Shown piece after piece: positions 8,578 through 17,079 of a stretch of 64,000 nucleotides of DNA (its first letter is position 1; the number at the start of each line of letters is the position of its first letter). Source of the DNA: JASHPR01 sp963844655 (GTDB lineage Bacteria; Actinomycetota; Actinomycetes; Streptosporangiales; Streptosporangiaceae). A model generated the notes under the pieces. The model was given only the letters and a program-made list of their open reading frames with translations. It was not told where the DNA came from and did no database searches. The translations under genes were made by a program, and so were the position numbers. The stretch spans positions 310,001 to 374,000 of the forward strand of contig CAWJPA010000004.1 in NCBI GenBank assembly GCA_963844655.1, written 5' to 3'.

Positions 8578-8941
8578 CGGCTACCTCCCTGAGAAGCCGG
8601 ATGTCGGTGAGCCGCTCCGGGCGTGGCCGGTGAATCCGGATGAGCTCCCTGTCGCGGAGGTCTGCGAGCAGGATGCGGATCACGCCGAGCGGCAGGTCGA
8701 GGGCGGAGGCCAGGTCCGCCACGGACATGGGGACTGCGCAGCGCTGGAGCAGCGCCAGGTGCTCCGGCTCCAGGTCGGCCGGATCGGGTGCGGACATGCG
8801 CAGGGAGTACGCCATCGAGATGACGTCGAGGGTCTCCCCTGTGGGCCTGGTCCGGCCGCGGACTAACGCGTAGGGCCGCACCACGGGGCTGGCCCCCCGC
8901 CTGGGCCGCCGGTCATCGCTGGGAAGCACGGTCTGGGTCAC
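8558..8941 (-). CDS. cvnC: Conservon DUF742 protein (CvnC)
   Basis: 127 residues of the DUF742 family. After a basic, proline/arginine-rich leader come SPVVRPYALVRGRTRP and a winged-helix-like C-terminal part (ALLQRCAVPMSVADLASAL, then LGVIRILLADLRDRELIRI), the standard DUF742 signature. The role is presumed to be an adaptor between the kinase/roadblock pair and the GTPase. GTG start at 8941 overlaps the cvnB stop by four bases (GTGA), and its end overlaps cvnD by 20 bases. No membrane segment. Confidence 0.92.
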   Translation of the reverse strand: MTQTVLPSDDRRPRRGASPVVRPYALVRGRTRPTGETLDVISMAYSLRMSAPDPADLEPEHLALLQRCAVPMSVADLASALDLPLGVIRILLADLRDRELIRIHRPRPERLTDIRLLREVADGLRRL

Positions 8942-9387
8942 ATCGCTTCGCCGGCTCCGGTCACCGGGCGGCTCTCGACCGCCATGTGCCGTCCCACCTG
9001 CTTCACGATCAGGGCCATCTCGTAGGCGACGAGGCCGACATCCGCCTTCGCTCCGGCCAGGACGGCGAGGCAGGTTCCCTCGCCGGCGGCGGTCACGAAC
9101 AGGAAGCTCTGGTCCATCTCGATGACGGTCTGGTGGACCTGGCCGCCGCCGAAGTGGACCGCGCCGCCGTTGGCCAGGCTCTGGATGCCGGCGGCCAGGG
9201 CCGACAGGTGCTCGGCGTCCTCACGGCTGAGCGCGGACGAGGTGCCCAGGGCCAGGCCGTCCCGGGAGAGAACGGCCGCCTTGTCGACGTGGGCCACGCG
9301 CCCGACCAGGTCGTCTACGAGCCAGTTGAGGTGGCTGTCGGTTCTCGTGGTCCGCTGCAGCGGCTGCTTGGTGAAGTTCATGTTCAT
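8938..9387 (-). CDS. cvnB: Conservon roadblock/LC7 protein (CvnB)
   Basis: 149 residues with one roadblock/LC7 domain: HLNWLVDDLVGRVAHVDKAAVLSRDGLALG, then ALAAGIQSLANGGAVHFGGG and SFLFVTAAGEGTCLAVLA. In bacteria such proteins act as GTPase-activating or scaffolding partners for MglA-like GTPases (as MglB does for MglA). Three bases separate it from the cvnA stop upstream and it overlaps cvnC by four downstream, so the four genes are one transcription unit. ATG at 9387 is followed by a second ATG two codons later; either could serve. Confidence 0.93.
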   Translation of the reverse strand: MNMNFTKQPLQRTTRTDSHLNWLVDDLVGRVAHVDKAAVLSRDGLALGTSSALSREDAEHLSALAAGIQSLANGGAVHFGGGQVHQTVIEMDQSFLFVTAAGEGTCLAVLAGAKADVGLVAYEMALIVKQVGRHMAVESRPVTGAGEAM

Positions 9388-9390
9388 CGG

Positions 9391-12045
9391 CTACTCCCTC
9401 TCCTGCGGGAGATCAGTGCGCTGGTCGTGGTAGCTGTCGGCGTCGGAAAGCCCGCGCCGCCAGCCGCGCCGGAAGGCGGACATCACGTCGCGGGCCATCT
9501 CCGGCGAGCGTGAGCTCGCCGCCGCGCTGGCAAAGGACGGTGCTGCGGCTGGCTCCCGCAGCTGCGGCGCCAGGCTCATCTGGCGGATCCGCTGCGGCAG
9601 CCCGTTCTCGGTCAGGCCGAATCGCGAGCCAGGCGGAGGCGCCTCGTCCGGGGCCGTACCCACCGGGGACCAGGGCGGCCCGGCGTCCAGGCCGCTGACG
9701 GGCTCGGGCAGATCGCTGCTCGGCGTGGGACTCGGCGTGGGGCGGGGACGCGGGACCTCCGGAGCGGGGCTGGCCGCGCCGAGCTCCCACGCGTCCGGCG
9801 TGGTGAGCTGGTCCCCGCGGGCGGACGGCGCCGCGGGCTGGTACGCGTGGGCGGACGGCGCCTCGGGCTGGTCCCCGCTGGCCGGCGGTGCCTCGGGCTG
9901 GTTCCCGCTGGCCGGGGACATGGCGTGCTGGCCGCCGTTCGCGGGGAATGCGGGTGGCTGGTCCCCGTTCGCGGGGAACGCGGGCGGCCGGTCCCCGTTC
10001 GCGGAGAGCACGCCGGGCTGATCCCCGTTGGCCGGCGGCGCGGCGGTCACGGGCGGCAGCCCGGCCACCGGCGGCGCGGTGACCTGGCGGGACGCCGTGG
10101 TCAGGCGGCCGTTGGTGCCCCGGCCCGAGGTCCGGCCGTCACCGAGGGCGTTGGCCGGCACCACCAGGGACAGCGGGATCAGCACGATGGCCGTCACGCC
10201 GCCGTAGTCCGACCGCCGCAGCTTCGCCCGGATGCCGTGGCGCCGGGCCAGCTGGGCCGCGACGAACAGGCCGAACCGGTCCGAGCCCGACGGGTCGAAC
10301 AGCGGCGGGTTGGCCAGGCTGGCGTTGACGTCCGCGAATTCGTCATCGTTCATGCCCAGCCCGCGGTCCTCGATGTCGACCGCGAAACCCTTGGCCACCA
10401 GTTCCCCGGTGACCCGGATCTCGGTGTTGGGCGGGGAGAAGATCGTGGCGTTCTCCACGAACTCGGCGAGCATGTGGATCACGTCCGCGACCGCAGGGCT
10501 GGCCAGCGCGGCCGGCGTCCGGCAGACCACCCTGACCCGCGTGTAGTCCTCGACCTCGGCGGCGGCCGCGCGCAGCACATCCACGAACGGCACCGCGTCG
10601 CGGAACGCGCGGTTGGGTGAGTCGCCGGCCAGGACGATCAGGCTCTCGGCGTGACGGCGCATGCGGGTGGTGAGGTGGTCGATGCGGAACAGGCTCTCCA
10701 GGTCCTCTGGCTCCGCGGCCCGCCGCTCCAGCGAGTCGAGCAGCGTCACCTGGCGCTCCAGCAGCGCCTGGCTGCGGCGGGCCAGATTCCTGAACACGTC
10801 GTTGATGCCGCGCCGCACCTTGGCCTCATCCACGGCCGCCTCGACCGCGGTCCGCTGCGCGGTGTTGAACGCCGCCTTGACCTGGCCGATCTCGTCCGGG
10901 CTAGGCTGCAGCGCCGGCACCTGCCCGGCGACGTCCACCTCCTCGCCCGCGCGCAGGCGCCGCACCACCTCGGGGAGACGGATGTTGGCCATCTCCAGGG
11001 CCGAGTCCCGCAGGCCGCGGAGCTGACGGGTCAGCCGGGCCGCGATCCACAGGGACAGGATCAGGGAGAGGATCACCGCGGCCAGGCCGATGCCGCCGAT
11101 CAGGTAGAGCCTGCGGAACTTGGCGTCGGCCAGCGACCGGGCCGTCGCGGCCAGGCGCGCTTCGGCCTGCCCGACCGCCTGCTGCGTCTGCGCGCTGACC
11201 GTACTGACCGCGCTGTTCCACGCCGCCGGGCGCACCGGGGGCGGGCTGAGCATGGCGCTGCTCCCGGTGAGCTTGTTCTCCATCGCGGTGAGCGCGCCGG
11301 CCGCGGACGGGCTGACGTCACGGTTCAGGCCGTTGCGGTCCGCCTGGTTGAGGTAGGCGTAGCTCTGCCCGTACAGCAGCCGGTGCGCTCCGACCAGGCC
11401 GACGAAGACCTGGTGGTCGCTGGCCGGGAACACGTGAGCCGCGAAGTCGCCGTTCAGCAGCGCGCTCTCCTGCTGCAGGTACTCGTTGGAGACGGCGAGC
11501 TCGATGACCGCGATCGCGGGCAGCACCTGCGCGGAGTTGCCCTCCTGGATGATCGCCTGCTCCAGGACCCCGTAGGTGGCGAGAATGATGTTGTTGTAGG
11601 CGGTGAACGCCTGCTGGCCGCCGATCGCGTTGTTCGCGATCTTGGCCCGGAGCCCGTTCAGGCCCGCCAGCGCCCCGTCGACCTGCGCAATGGCCTTCTT
11701 GCCCGCGGCCGACGCGCTCTGCCGGACGGGCAGCGAGTCCGCTGCGGTCATGAACGACTGGACCGCGGCGTCCGTGACCGCCTCCCGGCGCTGCAGGGCC
11801 GTGTGCGCGGCCGGCGTCGGCCGGATGGAGCCGACGATCACCTGGGCCCGCTCCCCGGAGAGCGCCTGCTGCAGCGTGGCCACCGGCAGCCGGAGGTGGT
11901 CCATCACCACCTTGGACCGGTTCAGCGTGAGGGCACTGCTCACCGACGTGGAGACGATGTAGCCGAACGACCCGATCAGCAAGATCAATGGGACTAAAAC
12001 GAGCAGCGCGACTCTCAGGAGCACGGATCGGCGCCTCAGGCTCAT
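9391..12045 (-). CDS. cvnA: Conservon sensor histidine-kinase-like protein with nitrate-sensor-type input (CvnA)
   Basis: 884 residues. Membrane segment 1 is at about 13-32 (LLVPLILLIGSFGYIV). A large extracytoplasmic helical region (about 35-310) resembles NIT-type sensor domains. Segment 2 is YLIGGIGLAAVILSLILSLW, followed by a HAMP region. The cytoplasmic part has HLTTRMRRHAESLIVLAG in place of a classical H-box, then a HATPase domain with EFVENATIFSPPNTEI (N box) and DRGLGMNDDE (G1 box). The last ~240 residues are Pro/Ala-rich, contain eight 10-residue repeats and end in a short basic tail. Conservon kinases often lack proven autophosphorylation. First gene of the operon; a 14-bp palindrome lies about 105 bases upstream. 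Confidence 0.92.
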   Translation of the reverse strand: MSLRRRSVLLRVALLVLVPLILLIGSFGYIVSTSVSSALTLNRSKVVMDHLRLPVATLQQALSGERAQVIVGSIRPTPAAHTALQRREAVTDAAVQSFMTAADSLPVRQSASAAGKKAIAQVDGALAGLNGLRAKIANNAIGGQQAFTAYNNIILATYGVLEQAIIQEGNSAQVLPAIAVIELAVSNEYLQQESALLNGDFAAHVFPASDHQVFVGLVGAHRLLYGQSYAYLNQADRNGLNRDVSPSAAGALTAMENKLTGSSAMLSPPPVRPAAWNSAVSTVSAQTQQAVGQAEARLAATARSLADAKFRRLYLIGGIGLAAVILSLILSLWIAARLTRQLRGLRDSALEMANIRLPEVVRRLRAGEEVDVAGQVPALQPSPDEIGQVKAAFNTAQRTAVEAAVDEAKVRRGINDVFRNLARRSQALLERQVTLLDSLERRAAEPEDLESLFRIDHLTTRMRRHAESLIVLAGDSPNRAFRDAVPFVDVLRAAAAEVEDYTRVRVVCRTPAALASPAVADVIHMLAEFVENATIFSPPNTEIRVTGELVAKGFAVDIEDRGLGMNDDEFADVNASLANPPLFDPSGSDRFGLFVAAQLARRHGIRAKLRRSDYGGVTAIVLIPLSLVVPANALGDGRTSGRGTNGRLTTASRQVTAPPVAGLPPVTAAPPANGDQPGVLSANGDRPPAFPANGDQPPAFPANGGQHAMSPASGNQPEAPPASGDQPEAPSAHAYQPAAPSARGDQLTTPDAWELGAASPAPEVPRPRPTPSPTPSSDLPEPVSGLDAGPPWSPVGTAPDEAPPPGSRFGLTENGLPQRIRQMSLAPQLREPAAAPSFASAAASSRSPEMARDVMSAFRRGWRRGLSDADSYHDQRTDLPQERE
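9793..10032 (-). repeat. Eight 30-bp in-frame repeats in the cvnA C-terminal tail
   Basis: The coding sequence here encodes eight successive decapeptides, such as ANGDQPGVLS, ANGDRPPAFP, ANGDQPPAFP, ANGGQHAMSP, ASGNQPEAPP, ASGDQPEAPS, AHAYQPAAPS and ARGDQLTTPD. The consensus is A-(N/S)-G-D-Q-P-x-A-x-(P/S). Period is exactly 30 bp, so slippage or recombination would change copy number without breaking the frame. The composition predicts a disordered linker between the kinase domain and the basic C-terminal end. Confidence 0.9.
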
Positions 12046-12150
12046 GGTGGCCGTCCCTCGCGTATCAGGAGGTTGTGACGATCCGGAAGGCTAACAGTCA
12101 ACGCCGAGTGTTTGGGCAATAACCGAGAGTTTCCTGAAATTTGAACCTTG

Positions 12151-12164
12151 CAACGTGCACGTTG
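12151..12164. promoter_or_regulatory. 14-bp perfect palindrome upstream of cvnA
   Basis: CAACGTGCACGTTG is a perfect palindrome in the 170-base gap between cvnA and the resolvase-like gene, in a locally AT-richer stretch about 105 bases before the cvnA ATG. Both flanking genes are on the minus strand, so it could be an operator for cvnA. No regulator gene of a matching type is adjacent; the binder is unknown. Confidence 0.4.
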
Positions 12165-12215
12165 TGTCCCGGGATCGGGTGGGGTGGACGGGTTGCGCTC
12201 GGCGGCGGCGGGCGC

Positions 12216-12887
12216 CTAGCCGGCGGAGCGCCCCTCGGCCGCGTTCCCGTCCGCGGCCTGCTGCCAGTAGATCTGCATCGCGAGACCGGTCGAGCTTTCC
12301 GCGTGCACGCTGAACGCCGGCATACCCGGCTGGCAGATCTGGAGGTACACGGTCTCCCGCCGGCGCGCGTGCCACCCGCGCCCGTCAAGCCAGATCCGCC
12401 AGGCCGGGAACAGCTCCGTCAGCGCCGCGATGCGCGCCCGGGCCAGCGCTCCCCACGCCTCGTGCCGCCGCAGCGGGAACGGCGGGACGTACCGGGCGGC
12501 CGGCTCCCCGGCCGCGGGCGGGACCGCCATGACCTGGGCGGCGGCCGTCGCGGGCGGAAGCACGAACCCGACGGCGACACCGTTGCGCGTGCAGCGGAAC
12601 AGCAGGTCCATCAGGTCGCTAGCCACGGCGGTCACCGCCCCGGAATCGGCGATCAGCAGCGCGTCGTGGCGGCCGACCTCGATCGCGGATTCCAGCCGGG
12701 CCAGGGCGGGCGCGCGCCCGTCATCCAGGTCGTCCTGATCCTCGGCGTAGACGGTGGGCCGGGGCCAGCCGCGCTGCCTGGCGGCCTCGGCCACGGCCTT
12801 GTGCTGCGCGGCCAGGCCGGCGTCGCCATGGCCGGCGCGGATGTAAGCAGCTGGATGTCCGCGGTCCAGCATGTCCGGAGCCTCCAC
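12216..12887 (-). CDS. Serine-recombinase-like N-terminal domain protein lacking the catalytic serine
   Basis: 223 residues. The first ~110 follow the resolvase catalytic fold: PAAYIRAGHGDAGLAAQHKA (where active enzymes have YxRVSTxxQ), ARQRGWPRPTVYAEDQDDL, APALARLESAIEVGRHDALL, then SGAVTAVASDLMDLLFRC and GVAVGFV. The nucleophilic Ser and the LDRLSR arginines are absent (AGHGD and IADSGAV occupy those places), so DNA strand exchange is unlikely. The C-terminal half has no recombinase DNA-binding domain and contains MPAFSVHAESSTGLAMQIYW. A possible use is as a small DNA-binding or dimerising regulator, but this is a guess. The ATG at 12887 follows a GGTGGAGG site. It stands alone. Confidence 0.6.
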   Translation of the reverse strand: MEAPDMLDRGHPAAYIRAGHGDAGLAAQHKAVAEAARQRGWPRPTVYAEDQDDLDDGRAPALARLESAIEVGRHDALLIADSGAVTAVASDLMDLLFRCTRNGVAVGFVLPPATAAAQVMAVPPAAGEPAARYVPPFPLRRHEAWGALARARIAALTELFPAWRIWLDGRGWHARRRETVYLQICQPGMPAFSVHAESSTGLAMQIYWQQAADGNAAEGRSAG

Positions 12888-12959
12888 CGGGATTTCGACT
12901 AGGGCCGGGCCAGTCTATGCAATTGCATGCTGCACATGCCATGCTTCATAGGGAGTCCC

Positions 12960-13178
12960 CTATTGTGCATCTTTTCCGGTTATGTCAGAGTCTGGCAGCC
13001 GGCCGGCGGCGAGGCTTTGGCTGATGTGGCTGTGCAGTCGGCGGCCGATGCGCAGTTCGGTGGGTGAGTTGATGACGGTCTCGATCCGCAGCGCCCGGTC
13101 GTCTTTGAGGTGTTGCTTGATCCTGGAGTGGCGGTAGGTGGCGTTGATGGTGACACGTGACCCGGTGCCGTTCCCGCT
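12960..13178 (-). pseudogene. Short conserved-looking coding fragment, no start
   Basis: The minus strand has an open stretch bounded by stops (TGA at 13179-13181 and TAG at 12960-12962). It encodes a peptide with non-random composition: SGNGTGSRVTINATYRHSR, IKQHLKDDRALRIETVINSP and TELRIGRRLHSHISQSLAAG. The phrase 'H/NSRIKQ...GRALRIETVIN' resembles, from memory, part of a long uncharacterised actinobacterial protein family of roughly 500 residues. If so, this is the remnant of a lost gene, possibly left by a mobile-element event. No inverted repeats of an insertion sequence were found around it. Confidence 0.4.
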
Positions 13179-13188
13179 TCAGGTGAGC

Positions 13189-13253
13189 TGAGATGGGTTG
13201 TATATCCAATACGGGTGAGGTGAGATGGCGGTACACAACCGATACGGGTGAGG
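13189..13253. repeat. Two degenerate 32-33-bp direct repeats before the first binding-protein gene
   Basis: TGAGATGG occurs at 13189 and 13221, and ATACGGGTGAGG at 13209-13220 and 13242-13253, so two imperfect units of 32-33 bp stand head to tail, ending five bases before the ATG at 13258. The second GGGTGAGGG doubles as the ribosome site. The regular spacing of about three helical turns suggests regulator binding on one face of the DNA, or a recent local duplication. Confidence 0.55.
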
Positions 13254-13257
13254 GATC

Positions 13258-14961
13258 ATGATCCCTGAACAGAGCGCCAAGGCACGAGCCTTCGCCGAAG
13301 GTGGGCCAGAGGCTGTCGACCTCGTCGAGGAATTGCTCCAACGGCGCATCGGCCGGCGGCAGTTCATCTCCCGGGCGACTGTTCTCGGGCTCTCGGCGGC
13401 TGGCGCTGGCACGATTCTCGCCGCTTGCAGCTCGTCGGCCGCCCCCAGCTCTGCTGGCTCGGCCACTGCCCCGAAGCCACCTACGAAGACGCTTACCTGG
13501 CGCCCTGTGGCCGACGTGTCGAATGTCGATCCGGCCATCCTTCCCGGGCTTGAGGACCCTACCTACGTGCAGTGCTTCTTCGAGACGCTGCTCGCCTATG
13601 TGCCCGGCACGAACAAGGTCGTTCATTGCCTGGCGGACACCTTCGAGACCTCGAGCGACGGGCTGCAATTCCACTTCACCTTGAAGCAGGGAATCCCGTT
13701 CCAGAAGGGCTTCGGGGAAGTGCAGGCGAGCGACGTCAAGTTCTCCTTCGAGCGGATCGCCGGCCTTACGAAGCCGAAGCTGAACTCGCCGTACTCCGGG
13801 GACTGGACGCAGCTCGACTCCGTGAAGGTCGAGGGAAAGTACTCCGGGACGATCATTATGAAGGAGGTCTTCGCCCCGACTCTGGCTGTCATTGCCGGTG
13901 GCGGCATTGCGAGCGGCATGGTCGTCTCGGAGAAAGCAGTCGATCGTTACGGCAAGAACTTCGGCCGCAACCCGGTAGGAACGGGCCCTTACGAGTGGAC
14001 CTCGTGGGTGCCGGGCCAAAAGCTCGTCATGACAAAGTTCACCGACTACGGTGGGGCCAACAAGGCCTACGCCAACAAGTTCCTCTTCGAACAGATCCAG
14101 GCCACGCCGATCTCAAGCGACTCCACGGCCTACGCGGCCTTGCAGAGCGGCGAGGTGAACTACTGCGAGCTCGGCACATCAATAGTCAAAGAGGCCCGGA
14201 GCAATTCCACCGTCAAGGTCTTCTCGACACCATCGGGGCTCTACTACTGGCTCGCCATGAACGTCACCGAGCCGCCACTCACGAACATCTGGCTTCGCAA
14301 AGCAATCCGCGAGGCGATCGACGTGCCCGGGATCATCAAGGACGCATACAGCGGGCTGTTCACCCGCACCAACGCCATCATCCCGCGGCAGCTCGGCGTC
14401 GGACACTGGCCCGACGCCCCCGTGTATAACCAGAACATCCCGCTCGCCAAGTCGTATTTGCAAAAGAGCGGGCTCAAGAACGTCACGCTCAAGCTGAACG
14501 TCGACAACGTGCAAAACGACGTGGCGGCGGCGCAGATCATCGCCGCCAACCTGGCGCAGATCGGCATCAAGGTAAACGTAATTCCGGTCGACGCGGCGAC
14601 CATCTCGGACCTTCCGGGGCCTGGAGGAGGAGGGCCGCACCCGCAGCTCCTTTACTACTACTACGGCGGCCAGTCCGACCCGAACGAGTGGTTCGAGTGG
14701 TGGACCTGCGCCCAGGTAGGGCTGTGGAACTGGGACCACTGGTGTAGCCCCGAGTTCACCAAGCTGACGAATCAGGCCCTCGCCACCTACGACCGCAATG
14801 AGCGGACCAAGCTCTATATCGAGGCCCAGAAGCTCTGGAACGACGAGACGGGGATGGTGTGGGTCTGCAACTCCGACAACTACGTGGGCTGCGCGCCCTA
14901 CGTGAAGCCGTCGTTCCTGGCCCAGGGCGGGATCCAGGTCTGGAACACGACCGCCGTCTGA
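13258..14961 (+). CDS. Peptide/nickel-type ABC substrate-binding lipoprotein (SBP family 5), copy 1
   Basis: 567 residues. A 30-residue cytoplasmic lead is followed by a Tat signal (GRRQFISRATVLGLSAAG) and a lipobox TILAAC with Cys57, so the protein is exported folded and anchored by lipid. The mature part has the family-5 pattern: LTWRPVADVSNVDPAIL, LADTFETSSDGLQFHFTLK, VQASDVKFSFERIAGLTKP and NPVGTGPYEWTSW. Family members bind oligopeptides, opines, sugars or other solutes for Dpp/Opp-type importers. No permease or ATPase lies beside it; the only set in the window is 35521-39545, whose own binding protein is clearly similar along its whole length. A CocE-type hydrolase follows after seven bases, so they are probably co-transcribed. 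Confidence 0.93.
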   Translation: MIPEQSAKARAFAEGGPEAVDLVEELLQRRIGRRQFISRATVLGLSAAGAGTILAACSSSAAPSSAGSATAPKPPTKTLTWRPVADVSNVDPAILPGLEDPTYVQCFFETLLAYVPGTNKVVHCLADTFETSSDGLQFHFTLKQGIPFQKGFGEVQASDVKFSFERIAGLTKPKLNSPYSGDWTQLDSVKVEGKYSGTIIMKEVFAPTLAVIAGGGIASGMVVSEKAVDRYGKNFGRNPVGTGPYEWTSWVPGQKLVMTKFTDYGGANKAYANKFLFEQIQATPISSDSTAYAALQSGEVNYCELGTSIVKEARSNSTVKVFSTPSGLYYWLAMNVTEPPLTNIWLRKAIREAIDVPGIIKDAYSGLFTRTNAIIPRQLGVGHWPDAPVYNQNIPLAKSYLQKSGLKNVTLKLNVDNVQNDVAAAQIIAANLAQIGIKVNVIPVDAATISDLPGPGGGGPHPQLLYYYYGGQSDPNEWFEWWTCAQVGLWNWDHWCSPEFTKLTNQALATYDRNERTKLYIEAQKLWNDETGMVWVCNSDNYVGCAPYVKPSFLAQGGIQVWNTTAV

Positions 14962-14968
14962 GCCTGAC

Positions 14969-17011
14969 GTGACCGCCCGTCAGAGGACGGACTTCGACCG
15001 GAGCGTCCGGGTCATCCCTCATGTGTGGATACCGATGTCAGACGGCTGCCGGCTCTCCGCCAGGATCTGGCTGCCCGACGATGCCGAGGAGCGGCCGGTT
15101 CCAGCCGTCATGGAGTACGTGCCCTACCGCAAGGACGACAACACAGCACTTCGCGACGCCCCGATCCATGGCTACTTCGCCGGCCACGGCTATGCCTCGG
15201 TCCGCGTCGACGCGCGCGGGTCGGGCGACTCCGAAGGGATCCTCTACGATGAGTATCTCCCGCTGGAACAGGCCGACGGCGTCGAGGTGATCCGCTGGCT
15301 GGCGAGCCAGCCGTGGTGCACGGGACGAGTCGGGATCATCGGCAAGTCATGGGGGGGCTTCAACGGCCTGCAGATCGCCGCCCTGGACCCGCCCGAGCTC
15401 GGTGCCGTCATCAGTGTCTGCAGCACCGACGACCGCTACGCAGACGACGTCCACTACATGGGCGGCTGCCTGCTCGCCTCCAACCAGTTGCAGTGGGCCT
15501 CGGTGATGCTCGGCTATAACGCCCGTCCGCCGGACCCGCGCGTCGTCGGCGACGTGTGGCGGGAGATGTGGCTCGATCGCATGGAGCGCACGCCTCCTTG
15601 GGTCGAGGCCTGGGTGAGCCATCAGCGCCGCGATGAGTTCTGGAAGCAGGGTTCGGTCTGTGAGGATCTTGGGGCGATCCGCTGCCCGGTCTATATGGTT
15701 GGCGGCTGGACGGACGCCTACCGGAACGCTATCTTCCGTTTCCTTGAAGGCTACCCAGGGCCCTGTAAGGGACTGATCGGCCCATGGGCTCACAACTACC
15801 CGGAAAGCGGCGTCCCTGGCCCAGCCATCGGGTTCTTGCAGGAGGCCGTCAGGTGGTGGGACTGCCACTTGAAGGGACTCGACAACGGCATCATGGACGA
15901 GCCGAAGCTCCGCCTCTACATGGCGGACGCCGTCCTGCCCGAGCCGGGGCGTCAGTTCTGGCCTGGCCGCTGGCTGGCGTTGGACCGGTGGCCGACCAGT
16001 TCCGTCGAGACGCTCGTCCTGCCCCTCGGAAGGAACGGCCTGCTCGGAGAGGACGAGGACCCCCGTCCTGGAAGCCAGGACGAGCTCAGGATCAGGGGCG
16101 CCGACGCTCCGGCCGTGGATGCCGGCACCTGGGGGGGCCATGGCGGCCCAGTCGACAATCCGCCCGACCAGCGGCCAGAGGACGGTCAGTCGCTCTGTTT
16201 CGAGACCGCGGTGCTGCCCGAGCCCTGGGAGATCTGCGGTTTCCCCGTCACCCACCTGGAGGTGGCAAGCGACCGGCCGCTCGCCCTCGTCTCCGCCAGG
16301 CTGTGCGATGTCTGGCCCGATGGCACCTCGCATCTCATCACCCGCGGCCTGCTGAATCTCACTCACCGGGAGAGCGACGAGAGCCCTGAGCCGCTCACAC
16401 CTGGTGAGCGCTACCTCGTCGAGGTCAAGCTGAACTCGATCGCCTATTCGATGCCGCCGGGGCACCGTCTCCGCCTGGCCATCTCGCCCACCTACTGGCC
16501 GTGGGCGTGGCCCTCGCCCGAGCAGGTGACGCTCAGCCTGTTCGTGGGCGGCCGGTCTAGGCTCGAGGTTCCGATCTGGAGAGGAACCGCTGGGGCGCAC
16601 GAACCGCCCCCGCATTTCTCCGAGCCTGAAGAGGCTCCATCCCCGCCGCATGAGGTGAGCGGGGACGAGGACGCCAGCCGCACCTTGCGCCGGGAGAGCG
16701 AGACGGGCCGGCTCGACATCGAACTGCGCGGCGAGCACCACATGAAGCTGTTCGACGCCGAGCTTGAGTACGACTCCCAGTCGTGCAATATCCACCGGAT
16801 CGTGGAGGGCGAGCCGCTCTCGGCGTTCAACAGTGCCGAGCACGAGATCTCGATCAGCCGTGCCGACTGGTCGACTCGGGTGCATACCTATAGCACCATG
16901 TCGGCGACGACGGACGAGTTCCTCCTCACGAACGTCGTGGAGGGCTTCGAAGGCGACCGCCGTATCTTCGCCAAGACGTGGCGGCGGTCCATCCCTCGTG
17001 ATCTCGTCTAG
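14969..17011 (+). CDS. CocE/NonD family serine hydrolase, copy 1
   Basis: 680 residues, about the length of the X-Pro dipeptidyl-peptidase/cocaine-esterase family (S15-like). Catalytic triad candidates: Ser127 in IGKSWGGFNG, Asp249 in GGWTDAYRN and His275 in LIGPWAHNYP; the EYVPYRK motif supplies the oxyanion Tyr. The C-terminal third is the family's jelly-roll domain, with GPVDNPPDQRPEDG, the DVWPDGTSHLITRGLLN core strand and the closing RRSIPRDLV. Family members cleave esters or amides such as cocaine, alpha-amino esters and acyl-amides. No signal peptide, so it acts on imported substrate. GTG at 14969, seven bases after the binding-protein stop, starts MTARQRTDFDRSV. It converges with copy 2. 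Confidence 0.93.
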   Translation: MTARQRTDFDRSVRVIPHVWIPMSDGCRLSARIWLPDDAEERPVPAVMEYVPYRKDDNTALRDAPIHGYFAGHGYASVRVDARGSGDSEGILYDEYLPLEQADGVEVIRWLASQPWCTGRVGIIGKSWGGFNGLQIAALDPPELGAVISVCSTDDRYADDVHYMGGCLLASNQLQWASVMLGYNARPPDPRVVGDVWREMWLDRMERTPPWVEAWVSHQRRDEFWKQGSVCEDLGAIRCPVYMVGGWTDAYRNAIFRFLEGYPGPCKGLIGPWAHNYPESGVPGPAIGFLQEAVRWWDCHLKGLDNGIMDEPKLRLYMADAVLPEPGRQFWPGRWLALDRWPTSSVETLVLPLGRNGLLGEDEDPRPGSQDELRIRGADAPAVDAGTWGGHGGPVDNPPDQRPEDGQSLCFETAVLPEPWEICGFPVTHLEVASDRPLALVSARLCDVWPDGTSHLITRGLLNLTHRESDESPEPLTPGERYLVEVKLNSIAYSMPPGHRLRLAISPTYWPWAWPSPEQVTLSLFVGGRSRLEVPIWRGTAGAHEPPPHFSEPEEAPSPPHEVSGDEDASRTLRRESETGRLDIELRGEHHMKLFDAELEYDSQSCNIHRIVEGEPLSAFNSAEHEISISRADWSTRVHTYSTMSATTDEFLLTNVVEGFEGDRRIFAKTWRRSIPRDLV

Positions 17012-17079
17012 GCCAAGTTAGGTGGCCGAGCGGAAATGGCAGCCGCGCCACCCGGCTGAGCGGCCGGAGGAGGCCTGGC

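Noticed and set aside
9793..10032. Regular repeats considered as a CRISPR array
   Set aside because: Units are contiguous 30-bp repeats without spacers, in frame inside cvnA; no cas genes are present.
10651..11997. Plus-strand open frame of about 448 codons
   Set aside because: Antisense shadow of cvnA.
12216..12887. Resolvase-like gene as an active mobile element
   Set aside because: Catalytic Ser and key arginines are absent, and no attachment sites or inverted repeats flank it.
17012..17079. Possible terminator between convergent CocE copies 1 and 2
   Set aside because: Only short GGTGGC/GCCACC arms with a long loop could be found; too weak to list.
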